Below are positions 32,459 to 41,261 of a DNA stretch of 64,000 nucleotides, piece after piece. The DNA is from Butyrivibrio sp. XPD2002 (GTDB lineage Bacteria; Bacillota; Clostridia; Lachnospirales; Lachnospiraceae). The DNA lies in the NCBI RefSeq assembly GCF_000423945.1, contig NZ_AUIY01000019.1:1-64000 (forward strand). Direction: 5' to 3'. The first letter of the stretch is position 1. Each line of letters opens with the position of its first letter. The position numbers were made by a program, and so were the translations under genes. The notes beneath the pieces were generated by a model. It was not told the DNA's origin. It did no database searches and worked only from the letters and a program-made list of their open reading frames with translations.

Positions 32459-32577
32459 GTTGATTGTGACACATGTAAAACAAAATCTTTTTCGCAATAG
32501 CCTGTGTCACATATATCGAGGGAACAACAACATCATTAATTATTTCATTATTTATATAGAAGAAAACGGAGAATATC

Positions 32578-33630
32578 ATGTCAGGAAAAGTTACACTGCA
32601 GGATATAGCAGATGCTCTTGGAGTATCCAGAAATACTGTATCCAAAGCTATAAATAATACAGGCGTATTGGCAGAGGCCACAAGACAGAAAGTCTTAGAA
32701 AAGGCCATTGAAATGGGATATAAGCAGTTTTCCTACGCCAATTCCATATCTGATATCAAAAATCCGACAATTACAAAATCCAAGGCCGCAGGAGAGATAG
32801 CACTCTTTGCAGGAAGATTCCTTAATAATTCGCACTTTGCATCAACCATGCTTGATAAGTTCCAGCACGAGATATCACTATTAGGTTACAGCCTTACGAT
32901 GCACAGAGTTGATTCCAATAATATAGAAGCTTTATCTCTTCCGCTCTCCTTCAGACCGGAAAGCACCAAGGCTATCATATGTATTGAGATGTTTGATCAC
33001 GCTTACTGTGAGATGCTCTGCACACTCAAGATTCCCGTGCTTATGATAGATGCCCCTGTAGCCAGCTATTGGAAGCCATTAAATGCTGATATTCTGCTTA
33101 TGGACAACTTCAGCAGCATCTATACCGTAATCAATGACATGAGCAAAAAAGGCATCACCAAATTTGGTTTTGTAGGACAGGTTACACACTGTCGCTCTTT
33201 CTATGAGCGCTTCATGGCTTTTAGAGAGGCAATATATATTAATAACCTCTCCTTTAATGATGCCTACTGCCTCTCTGAGGTGCATCCTCATGATTCCAAC
33301 TACAGAGAATATCTCTACAGCGCACTTAAAGAGATGAAGGAAATGCCGGAGATGTTCATCTGTGCTAATGACTTTGTTGCGGTTGATCTCATAGATGGTC
33401 TTAAAAAGATGGGAATTGAATGCCCAAGGGATATTAAGCTGTTTGGTTTTGATGACTCTCCCGAGTCAAAGATCATGACTCCTTCTCTTTCAACGAGTCA
33501 TATCCACAGTCAGATAATCGGTTATTCCGCTGCCAATCTGATAATGTCCAGAATAGAGCAGCCTGATCTCAATTACAGGATAACCTATACAGAGACTGAT
33601 CTTATTTACAGAGAATCAACACAGATGTAA
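32578..33630 (+). CDS. LacI-family transcriptional regulator of the fructan locus
   Basis: A 350-residue repressor. The N-terminal LacI helix-turn-helix reads VTLQDIADALGVSRNTVSKA followed by the hinge helix region (residues 4-55); the rest is a periplasmic-binding-protein-like sensor with FICANDFVAVDLIDGLKKMG and LFGFDDSPES near 258-300. It is divergent from the fructan operon with TTACATTTGTAA-type sites between. Sucrose, fructose or a fructan breakdown product is the likely inducer (inference). Confidence 0.88.
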   Translation: MSGKVTLQDIADALGVSRNTVSKAINNTGVLAEATRQKVLEKAIEMGYKQFSYANSISDIKNPTITKSKAAGEIALFAGRFLNNSHFASTMLDKFQHEISLLGYSLTMHRVDSNNIEALSLPLSFRPESTKAIICIEMFDHAYCEMLCTLKIPVLMIDAPVASYWKPLNADILLMDNFSSIYTVINDMSKKGITKFGFVGQVTHCRSFYERFMAFREAIYINNLSFNDAYCLSEVHPHDSNYREYLYSALKEMKEMPEMFICANDFVAVDLIDGLKKMGIECPRDIKLFGFDDSPESKIMTPSLSTSHIHSQIIGYSAANLIMSRIEQPDLNYRITYTETDLIYRESTQM

Positions 33631-33709
33631 TAAAATGGAACGTGTAAAAGAGGTTTCCGATGCTGTTGATGAAATCATCACTACAGCTGCAAGATTTTAA
33701 TATTTCAAA

Positions 33710-33750
33710 TATATAAGGCGGTGTGAGTTTTAATCACACCGCCTTATATA
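33710..33750. terminator. strong bidirectional terminator
   Basis: A perfect 17-bp stem, 33710-33726 with 33734-33750 (core AAGGCGGTGTGA/TCACACCGCCTT), loop of seven. It separates the regulator from the convergent DUF3592 gene. Confidence 0.85.
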
Positions 33751-33804
33751 TTTCTTCTATCTTCTTCCTTCTTTTTTATATAAAACTATAGAATTCTTTC
33801 GTAT

Positions 33805-34236
33805 TCACTTAAGGAAAAATCCCAAGATACACATAATCACCGCAGCCCCCATAATACCCAAACCTGCCTTTCTATTGGTATCAGGATCTGCTGTGTACTG
33901 GTCAACGTGAGCGTCCTGCGGATCGTCAGGATTATATGATATAGCCAGCTGATCGCCGACAGCCGGCTGTAAGGCTGCAGGAATATTCTTTAGGGTATAT
34001 TCCATGCCGCTTACTTTATAAGTGCATGTTACCTTATAGGTATGGGTGACATGATATCCCACACCATGCTTTCTCTTTGTCTTATGCTCCTTAACTATTA
34101 CATCGGATATCGTTCCATCTGTTTTTGCTGTTCTTCTCTCGAACTGAGCTCTTGATCTGGGTGCCTTAATCAAAAAATGATATAAGCCCACAAAAAGAAA
34201 TACTATTCCAAGTACAATCAATGCAACTCCTACCAT
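33805..34236 (-). CDS. DUF3592 membrane protein
   Basis: A 143-residue protein with a hydrophobic helix at each end (about 3-24 and 125-142) and between them a beta-rich domain with GVGYHVTHTYKVTCTYKVSG and the DUF3592 hallmark VGDQLAISYNPDDPQDAH. The family is of unknown function. AAAAGGGGG precedes the ATG at 34236. It is monocistronic, transcribed away from the ABC exporter. Confidence 0.8.
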   Translation of the reverse strand: MVGVALIVLGIVFLFVGLYHFLIKAPRSRAQFERRTAKTDGTISDVIVKEHKTKRKHGVGYHVTHTYKVTCTYKVSGMEYTLKNIPAALQPAVGDQLAISYNPDDPQDAHVDQYTADPDTNRKAGLGIMGAAVIMCILGFFLK

Positions 34237-34318
34237 AGCTACCCCCTTTTCGCGAAATAAGTGTGCATTTACATTAATTATTTTAACACGAAAAAGGACA
34301 TTAGTAAAAAACTGACTG

Positions 34319-34635
34319 TTGACTATAAACCGCTAACGTGTAATTATAATTAAAGAAATTTTGTTTTGAGAGGTATATTAAATGCTCGTTATGCGTATTA
34401 GATGAATTTGATCCACCCTATAAATAAAGCCCTTACCGGGTTTATTTGTGTTGCGCAATTTAGAAGCGATTTCTTCTAAATTTTTGGATCATATCATTCT
34501 ATGGCATATCGTGCTTTTTCTTTTTATATCCGAAAATCACTATATGATTATGAATTAATATCCGTCTGCGCAGCGCAGGCGGATTTTTTTATACATCATC
34601 CGTCCTAAAACTATTTTTCGGAGGACAAATATCTA
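34319..34635 (+). promoter_or_regulatory. long structured leader of the ABC exporter operon
   Basis: A likely promoter (TTGACT at 34319-34324, with TATAAT at 34345-34350; spacing is a long 20, or 16 to TAATTA) opens a leader of about 280 bases. In it: TGATCCA near 34409 pairs with TGGATCA near 34485 and encloses a CCC/GGG hairpin (about 34420-34447) and a 10-bp stem (34457-34482) followed by TTT. The terminator at 34561-34590 comes next. Its right half (GGCGGAT) could also pair with ATCCGTCC near 34599, which in turn could pair with the ribosome site GGAGGAC. This looks like attenuation; I do not recognise a known riboswitch. Confidence 0.5.
34561..34590 (+). terminator. leader terminator
   Basis: TCCG-t-CTGCGC-a-GCGCAG-g-CGGA (34561-34583) followed by TTTTTTT. 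It stands 46 bases before the exporter gene and after no plus-strand gene for 900 bases, so it acts on the leader transcript. Confidence 0.8.
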
Positions 34636-36441
34636 ATGAACAGAAACAGATATACCATTCTAGATAATATTTACTTTTATTGCAGGGAATGCATTTCCTT
34701 TGACAGGATAGGATTTCTATTTGCAGTTCTTCTTATTCCATCAAAAATACTGCAATCCCTCATCACAATTTTCATCCCCAAGCTGGTAATTGATTCAATC
34801 GAAAGCCACAGCACTGAATATGCCTTCCTTTTAAGGATCCTTATTATAACTGCTGCAATGGCAGTAACTTCAATTGCTGCGCTCCTTACCAAGAACACCA
34901 TGGAGCACAGCATGAATTCCTTCGTACTTGTAAGGTTAAACCGCCTATGGGCTGAAAAGGCATCCACCATGGACTATGAGGTCTTCACCTCAGAAGAGGG
35001 AAAACAGTCCTCAAGTAAAGCAAGACTTATGCTTGAAGGAACCACAAGATGGGGAATCGGAACCTACATCCCGCGGCTTTTAGACCTTGCCATCAGCTTT
35101 ATTGGCTTTGCCATTTACGCTTGTTTACTGGTGTCAGTTCACCCTATTGTGCTCATTGCACTCCTCGTGACTTATTCCATAAACCTGTCCTTAACTCTGC
35201 GTGCCGAGAAGAAAAAGCAGCTCCTAAAGGATGATCTTGCAAAAGCAGACCGTAAAATGAACTATTTTGCCTACAACACAAGAGGCCTTAGCATCGCAAA
35301 GGACATTCGTCTCTATTCCATGAAGGAATGGATTACTGAAATGACAACTCTGGCAAGACTCGATACGAAGCACATCGATGAAAAGATGCAGGACTATCAG
35401 CTTAGCGTCCTTATTATCAACAGCATCCTTGTTTTCCTAAGAGACGGCATCGTTTACCTGATACTTATAAGCCTTACTCTGCAAGGCCGTATCACCATCG
35501 GTAATTTCGCATTATATGCTGCTGCCGTAAACGGACTTGGAGAATGGCTGTCCCAGATAACATCAGGCATCGGAGCCTTCAGAGAAGCAGACAACAACGT
35601 GACTGATTTTAGGAAATTCCTTGCCCTTACTGATCAGGATAATTCTTCAGGAAAAGATATTAAACTGACCTCTGCTCCCTCCATTGAGCTTAGGAACGTG
35701 TCCTTTTCATACAATGATAAGACACCGGTTCTTACTGGCATCTCCCTTAAGGTAAAGCCCGGGGAAAAGATTGCCATAGTAGGCGCAAACGGAGCAGGAA
35801 AGACTACGCTCATAAAGCTTATATGCGGACTTCTTCGCCCTAAGGCAGGAGAAATCCTAATAAACGGAGTGGGTACAGATACCATATCCGCAAAATCCTT
35901 CGCTGATAACGTATCAGCTGTTTTCCAGGATTCTGCTCTCCTTCCTGTGAGCATAGAGCGTAACATAACCATGAACGATGAAGAGGCCGACGATAGCAAA
36001 CTAAACCGAATAATATCCCTTGTCGGCCTTGATAGAAAAATCTCCTCTCTTGATATGGGAATCGAGACTCCCCTTATCAAGCACATTTCCGAAAATGGAA
36101 CAGAACTTTCAGGCGGTGAGATGCAAAAGCTACTTCTTGCAAGAGCTATATACAAGGACTCACCTATCCTGATCCTGGATGAGCCAACAGCAGCCATGGA
36201 TCCAATAGCAGAGCAAAATGTTTACCTTAAATACAATGAGCTGTCCAGGGATAAGACCTCATTTTTCATATCTCACAGGCTCTCATCCACAAGGTTCTGT
36301 GACCGCATCATACTGATTGACGGCGGCACCATAATAGAAATCGGAACCCATGACGAGCTCATGGCAAAGCGCGGAATGTACCATGACATGTACATGCTTC
36401 AGAGTAAATACTATCAGGAAGGAGATTCAAAAGCCGTATGA
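34636..36441 (+). CDS. ABC exporter subunit with fused membrane and ATPase domains
   Basis: A 601-residue half-exporter. The first 320 residues hold six membrane helices; the ATPase domain from about 350 has Walker A GANGAGKTT, signature LSGGEMQKLLLARA, Walker B ILILDEPTAAMD, and a downstream H-loop FFISHRLSS. The signature Gly-Gly-Glu-Met order is normal for exporters of peptides or drugs. It should pair with the next gene, whose ATG overlaps its stop (ATGA). The substrate is unknown. Confidence 0.87.
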   Translation: MNRNRYTILDNIYFYCRECISFDRIGFLFAVLLIPSKILQSLITIFIPKLVIDSIESHSTEYAFLLRILIITAAMAVTSIAALLTKNTMEHSMNSFVLVRLNRLWAEKASTMDYEVFTSEEGKQSSSKARLMLEGTTRWGIGTYIPRLLDLAISFIGFAIYACLLVSVHPIVLIALLVTYSINLSLTLRAEKKKQLLKDDLAKADRKMNYFAYNTRGLSIAKDIRLYSMKEWITEMTTLARLDTKHIDEKMQDYQLSVLIINSILVFLRDGIVYLILISLTLQGRITIGNFALYAAAVNGLGEWLSQITSGIGAFREADNNVTDFRKFLALTDQDNSSGKDIKLTSAPSIELRNVSFSYNDKTPVLTGISLKVKPGEKIAIVGANGAGKTTLIKLICGLLRPKAGEILINGVGTDTISAKSFADNVSAVFQDSALLPVSIERNITMNDEEADDSKLNRIISLVGLDRKISSLDMGIETPLIKHISENGTELSGGEMQKLLLARAIYKDSPILILDEPTAAMDPIAEQNVYLKYNELSRDKTSFFISHRLSSTRFCDRIILIDGGTIIEIGTHDELMAKRGMYHDMYMLQSKYYQEGDSKAV

Positions 36442-37640
36442 ATAAAAATGGAAGAACATTATCAGAAGACATAAAGCTAATAAGGCGCGGAATGACAGAG
36501 TTCGGAACCTTTCTTCCCGGTCAGTTGAAGCTCCTTTTTATCCACTCACTTATAACCATGACAATTCCATATATTGGAATTTACATGACATCAGCCATTA
36601 TCAGCGAGCTTAGCGGCAGCAAACGCGTCACCATGCTTATGACACGTACAGGAACCTCCCTGGTTCTTATTCTTGTTCTCACAATAATTGCCGCCCTGTT
36701 AAACAAGAAGATATCCGTGGGCTATAATCAGCTATTTCCTGCCCACGAGATAAGGCTAAATGAAAAGGCAAACGCCATGAAATACTCTCTTCTTGAAAAC
36801 GAGAAGGTCAGAGCCCTAAGAGATGAAGTATCAGGAAGCATCGACTGCTCCGGTGCCGGAATGGGAAGCCTCTACTGGGATTGCGGCTCGATATTTAATG
36901 CCATAATTTCCGGAATGATAAGCATTACCATTCTTGTATCAGGCTTTGGTATAAAAGGAACACCTATAAACGCAGCTCCTTCCCCTTTGGGAATAGCAGA
37001 CTCTCTATGGGGGTATCTCATTCTCATTGTCGTAATAGCTGTATCTGCAGCCGTTTCATGCAAAATGACCTCAAAGATATTTGATGTCTCCTTTGATGTT
37101 TTCCTAAACGGCGCAAAGTACAACCGCTATTCAAACTACTACAAGCTTGAATACCTGTCGGATGATAAATCAGCCAAGGATGTTCGTCTCTATTCCCAAA
37201 AGGACCTCATCCTTAATGAAGTCCTGGATAAATGCTACATTCCTTTTGCAGAAGGTGATAAGCGTGAAAAGGATGCTTCCAGCAGAGGAAACGGAGTTCT
37301 CTTACTCCTTAGCGCGATTACAGGCGGTGTTGTTTACATCCTGATCGGAGCAAAGGCCATACATGGAAGTATTGGCATCGGAAACGTCCTTCTCATCTAT
37401 GTGGCTGTAACCATGCTGATAAAGGCACTCACTGATTTTGCAATGACCTTTACAGACCTTAGAAACAACAACGAGCACCTTATCAGATACTTCGATTACG
37501 TCTCTATGGATGAAGAAAGTTCTTCTGAAAAGACTACTCCCGAATTCCTCAAGGGTGAAGTCAGTGTAAACAATCTGTCCTTCAAATATCCGGGTACCAA
37601 AGCCTACGCCCTAAGAGATATTTCCCTCTCCATAAAAAGA
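36438..37640 (+). pseudogene. second ABC exporter subunit, truncated before the ATPase core
   Basis: The first 340 residues are a normal exporter membrane domain and the chain continues into the start of the ATPase domain (EVSVNNLSFKYPGTKAYALRD then ISLSIK) up to about base 37640. There the match ends abruptly: no Walker A, signature or Walker B follows. The frame remains open to 38027, but those residues are the antisense of the GH5 gene and its terminator. This is a deletion joining the ABC gene to the GH5 terminator. The product could still be a membrane half without ATPase; more likely it is dead. Confidence 0.82.
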
Positions 37641-37671
37641 CTAGATGCACATTCAGGTACATCTAGTCTTT
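37636..37671 (-). terminator. terminator of the GH5 gene
   Basis: Perfect 12-bp stem AAAGACTAGATG/CATCTAGTCTTT, loop of 12, T-rich on the minus strand. It is also the deletion junction of the ABC gene. Confidence 0.8.
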
Positions 37672-37679
37672 ATTATTTA

Positions 37680-38708
37680 TTACATCATCTCAAGTATATC
37701 TTTTCTTACGCCATCCATGCGAGCATCAGAAAGACCAAAGTCCATCTCTTTGTAGCTCCATGCCGCACGACCGATGTTGTACTTATTAAAGCATGTTCCG
37801 ATTGCCGTGTACCACTTAAGAGCATCCTCAGGAGTTGCCTTTTCGATAACTCCATACTCTCCACAGTAAAGTGCTACATTTCTCTCCTCGGCAACTCTTA
37901 CGGCTTCCTCCATGTACTGCTCAAAATACTCAATTCCGAGCTTCTTATCGGGATCACCAACCTTCATTTCTTCAGGTCTGTTGCCAAGCTGAGCAAAAGC
38001 ATTATCATCATACTGACGATATGTTGAGTCGAAAGGCATACGGAAATTCACATCCATAGTGTCAATCCAAGCTGCTCCCTGGTGTGTAAATACAAGGGGC
38101 TCATAGCAGTGGAAATTGTAAACAACGTTCTCATCATAAGGTGCGCACAGGTCCTTCAGCGCCACAATACTGTTGTTATAATATCCGCCAAGAAGAATCC
38201 TGATAGTAGGTGCATAAACCCTGATTCTCTTGATGCACTCTGTAGAGATACGGTTCCAAGCATCACAGTATTCCTTCTTTGTTACCTCGTTAAGGATTTC
38301 GAAGGCAAGCATGTCTTCATACTCACCAAAGCGCTTGGAGAATTCCTCCCAAAGCTTATAGAAGCGTTCCTGGTATTTTTCATTTTCGAAAAATCCTGCT
38401 TCCTGCTCTCCACTGTCGAAGCTGTATCCATAGGTCTTATGAAGGTCGAGAACCATGTTCAGGTCATACTTTTTAGCCCAGACAATAGCCTTCTGGATAT
38501 ATGTAAAGCCGTCCTCCTTATAGGTTCCGTCCTTCTCCTCAACAAGATCATAATCAACGGGAACTCTGATGTGGTCAAGTCCCCATGACTTTATAGTTTC
38601 AATATCACTTTCCTTGATAAAATTATCATAGCGCTCTTTAGTATGGTCACACTGAGAGAGCCATCCACCAAGATTAATTCCGTGTGAAAATCCCGGAAAT
38701 TGCTTCAT
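37680..38708 (-). CDS. GH5-family glycoside hydrolase, cytoplasmic
   Basis: A 342-residue TIM-barrel enzyme. GH5 features: HGINLGGWLSQ start, DHIRVPVDYDL near 44-54, acid/base Glu in AFEILNEV near 135-142, and nucleophile Glu in LYCGEYGVIE near 282-291. There is no signal peptide, so it acts on imported oligosaccharides such as cello- or manno-oligosaccharides rather than on polymer. AAGGAGG precedes the ATG at 38708 and a likely promoter stands at 38785-38814. It is monocistronic. The exact substrate is open. Confidence 0.87.
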   Translation of the reverse strand: MKQFPGFSHGINLGGWLSQCDHTKERYDNFIKESDIETIKSWGLDHIRVPVDYDLVEEKDGTYKEDGFTYIQKAIVWAKKYDLNMVLDLHKTYGYSFDSGEQEAGFFENEKYQERFYKLWEEFSKRFGEYEDMLAFEILNEVTKKEYCDAWNRISTECIKRIRVYAPTIRILLGGYYNNSIVALKDLCAPYDENVVYNFHCYEPLVFTHQGAAWIDTMDVNFRMPFDSTYRQYDDNAFAQLGNRPEEMKVGDPDKKLGIEYFEQYMEEAVRVAEERNVALYCGEYGVIEKATPEDALKWYTAIGTCFNKYNIGRAAWSYKEMDFGLSDARMDGVRKDILEMM

Positions 38709-38784
38709 ACTCTTATATCCTCCTTAGATGCTTACAGGAATTACTTCGCTGTAGTCACTAATTCTAATACTCCCGGTACCTCTT

Positions 38785-38814
38785 TTTATACAAAAAACAT
38801 GCTATTTTTATCAA
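38785..38814 (-). promoter_or_regulatory. promoter of the GH5 gene
   Basis: On the minus strand: TTGATA (38814-38809), 18 bases, TATAAA (38790-38785). Confidence 0.6.
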
Positions 38815-38843
38815 AATGATGCGACTATGAAAACGTCAATATC

Positions 38844-39923
38844 TTATGAAAGCTTAAGGTCACCTTCCTTGATCCAGCCAATCTTACGGAAAACCATTCC
38901 GAATACTGTTGTAAGAACAGCGGGAAGAATGAAGCAGATGAGCACAAGTCCGATCCAGTCAAAGGATGTGATACCAGCCTTGGCACCTGTTGCAACGTCG
39001 TTAACCCAGCCTGCATAAACACCGATCTGACCAACGAGTCCGCAGGTTCCCATTCCAGATGCGACAGCACTTGCAGGATCATTCATCTGAAGTCTGAATA
39101 CACATGTAGCAATAGGTCCTGTTATTGCACTTGTAAGAATAGGTGCAATCCAGATCTTGGGATTCTTAACGATGTTACCCATCTGAAGCATTGAAGTACC
39201 GATACCCTGTGAAATAAGGCCGCCCCACTTATTTTCCTTAAATGACATGCAGGCAAATCCAACCATCTGCGCACAGCATCCGGCTACTGCTGCTCCGCCT
39301 GCAAGACCTGTAAGACCAAGGGCTGCACATATAGCTGCTGAAGAGATAGGAAGTGTAAGCGCAATTCCCACTACCACTGAAACAACTATTCCCATCAGGA
39401 ACGGCTGCTGCTCTGTCGCCCACATTACTACGCTTCCAACTGAAGAAGCTGCAGTTCCGATTGCAGGTGCGATGAGACTTGCAAGACCAACGCCCACAAG
39501 AATAGTAACAATAGGTGTTACAAGGATATCTACCTTTGTCTCCTTGGATACTGCTTTACCAAACTCTGCTGCAATTATAGCTATGAAAAGAACAGCAAGA
39601 GGGCCACCTGCTCCTGCTCCACCTGATAAGGTTGTGCTTCCAAGAGCATTAGCTGCGTATCCTACGGTTACGAGTGAAAAAAGAACCAGCGGTGGTGCCT
39701 GAAGAGCGTAGCCTATTGCTACTGCCATGGCTGCTCCGCTCATGGATGAAGCATACTTTCCGATCTCTGATAACCAGGCGATTCCAGCCTGTGTGCCGAT
39801 TGTGTTGAGAATCGTTCCTATAAGAAGCGACGCAAACAATCCCTGCGCCATTGCGGACAGTGCTTCAATACCGTATCTCTTACCGGAGATTACGATATTC
39901 TTTCGTTTCAAAAATTCCTTCAT
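38844..39923 (-). CDS. PTS-like IIC membrane protein (PTS_EIIC_2 type)
   Basis: A 359-residue, very hydrophobic protein with eight to ten helices rich in Gly and Ala. It matches the PTS_EIIC_2 pattern: ISGKRYGIEALSAMAQGLFA at the start and repeated GxxLTLPISSAAIC and GIGTSMLQMGNI segments. No IIA or IIB domains are attached or encoded next to it, so it may be a stand-alone transporter rather than part of a phosphotransferase system. A CAGCTC/GAGCTG hairpin (39947-39963) lies just before its ribosome site. Confidence 0.78.
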   Translation of the reverse strand: MKEFLKRKNIVISGKRYGIEALSAMAQGLFASLLIGTILNTIGTQAGIAWLSEIGKYASSMSGAAMAVAIGYALQAPPLVLFSLVTVGYAANALGSTTLSGGAGAGGPLAVLFIAIIAAEFGKAVSKETKVDILVTPIVTILVGVGLASLIAPAIGTAASSVGSVVMWATEQQPFLMGIVVSVVVGIALTLPISSAAICAALGLTGLAGGAAVAGCCAQMVGFACMSFKENKWGGLISQGIGTSMLQMGNIVKNPKIWIAPILTSAITGPIATCVFRLQMNDPASAVASGMGTCGLVGQIGVYAGWVNDVATGAKAGITSFDWIGLVLICFILPAVLTTVFGMVFRKIGWIKEGDLKLS

Positions 39924-39993
39924 TACTCCTCCTTGCCTCCTTGCATCAGCTCTTTTTGAGCTGTATACGTAAAGGACTTTATAATATTATTTT

Positions 39994-41190
39994 TTATGCT
40001 TCAACGACAGCATTTACAAAAGCAAGAAGCTCCTGCTCATCTGTCTCATGAAGTGCGCTCTTAATTGTCAGAACGGGATCTACTATTGTCACATTTTTAA
40101 GGCACTGAAGCTTTTCAGTCATCAGCTTACCTGAAGCAGGTGCCCATGTTCCGTTCTGAGCAAGTGCAAAGGTTCTGTTCTGAACTGTAAGTGCTACGCA
40201 GTCAGAAAGGAAATCCTCCATTGGAATATAGATTCCATTATTGTAGGTAGGGCAGAACAGTACGATCTTACCACAACGCCAAACCTCTGAAGTAAGGTAC
40301 GATGCATGAGTCTGTGAAACATCATATACACATACCTTCTTGCCGCTCTTTTCCCTGATGAGGGCTGCTGCCTTCTGAGCTGCGCTCTCTGTATGTCCGT
40401 AAAGACTTCCATAGATCACAAGGATATCATCATCCTCAGGTGTGTAGGTGCTCCACTTCTGGTATTTATCGATAAACCATCCGATGTTCTCTCTCCAGAC
40501 AGGTCCGTGAAGAGGGCAAAGCATCTTTATATCAAGACCTGCTGCCTTTTTAAGAACAGCCTGCACCTGCATGCCATATTTCCCTACAATATTAGCATAA
40601 TATCTTCTTGCTTCATCAAGAAAAGTTTTCTCAAAATCATATTCGTCTGCAAATATACCGGCATCGATTGCGCCAAAGGTTCCAAATGCATCCGCACTGA
40701 ACAGTGTACCTGTGGTCTCATCAAATGTAAACATAGCCTCAGGCCAGTGAACCATGGGTGCCATCACAAATGTAAGTGTGTGTTTACCAAGCTCGAGCTT
40801 ATCACCTTCACATACAGTAACCTTATTCTGATCATTAAGCTCCGGGAAAAACTGTGAAAGGAAGGTAAATGTCTTCGCATTACCTACAAGTGTCACATCC
40901 GGATAAAGTGCTACTACAGTAGCAATCTGTGAACAATGATCGGGTTCCATGTGATTTATTACCAGGTAATCCAACTTCTTATCACCAAGAACACCCTTCA
41001 GGTTCTCAAGAAACTGGTCGGATATGGAAATATCTGCTGTGTCAAAAAGAGCAGTTTTCTCATCCTCGATAACATAGCTGTTATAAGAAACGCCATGCTC
41101 CAATGGGAAAATGTTCTCAAATCTTGACAGCCTTCTGTCGCTTCCACCAATCCAGTAAGTTTCATCAGTAATCTTTTTGAAGTTGATCAT
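39994..41190 (-). CDS. fprA: flavodiiron protein (A-type flavoprotein)
   Basis: Reduces oxygen to water (or NO to N2O), protecting an anaerobe. The N-terminal metallo-beta-lactamase-like domain carries the di-iron ligands in HMEPDHC, VHWPEAM, SADAFG and PLHGPVW; the C-terminal flavodoxin domain starts at ILVIYGSLYGHTESAA near residue 255. The frame opens at 41265, but AAGGAGG lies eight bases before ATG 41190 (MINFKKITDETYW), the true start. About 399 residues, normal for the family. A terminator of the upstream gene stands between. Confidence 0.92.
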   Translation of the reverse strand: MINFKKITDETYWIGGSDRRLSRFENIFPLEHGVSYNSYVIEDEKTALFDTADISISDQFLENLKGVLGDKKLDYLVINHMEPDHCSQIATVVALYPDVTLVGNAKTFTFLSQFFPELNDQNKVTVCEGDKLELGKHTLTFVMAPMVHWPEAMFTFDETTGTLFSADAFGTFGAIDAGIFADEYDFEKTFLDEARRYYANIVGKYGMQVQAVLKKAAGLDIKMLCPLHGPVWRENIGWFIDKYQKWSTYTPEDDDILVIYGSLYGHTESAAQKAAALIREKSGKKVCVYDVSQTHASYLTSEVWRCGKIVLFCPTYNNGIYIPMEDFLSDCVALTVQNRTFALAQNGTWAPASGKLMTEKLQCLKNVTIVDPVLTIKSALHETDEQELLAFVNAVVEA

Positions 41191-41226
41191 TATATCTTCC
41201 TCCTTAAACACTACATTTTTTAAAAA

Positions 41227-41254
41227 CGGACGCCAATACATTAATTGGCGCCCG
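41227..41254 (-). terminator. terminator of the FAD oxidoreductase gene
   Basis: CGG-a-CGCCAAT (41227-41237) pairs with ATTGGCG-c-CCG (41244-41254); T-run on the minus strand. Confidence 0.7.
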
Positions 41255-41261
41255 TATAAAT

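Noticed and set aside
33635-33700. About 21-codon reading frame after the LacI-type gene
   Set aside because: No ribosome site and no recognisable sequence; it may be a remnant of another gene, but nothing supports translation.
34319-34635. Known riboswitch or T-box in the exporter leader
   Set aside because: I could not match the T-box GGTGG, SAM, purine, c-di-GMP, guanidine or fluoride core words. It is left as an unassigned structured leader.
37641-38027. C-terminal 128 residues of the second ABC reading frame
   Set aside because: They are the antisense of the GH5 gene and its terminator, not an ABC domain. The gene is treated as truncated.
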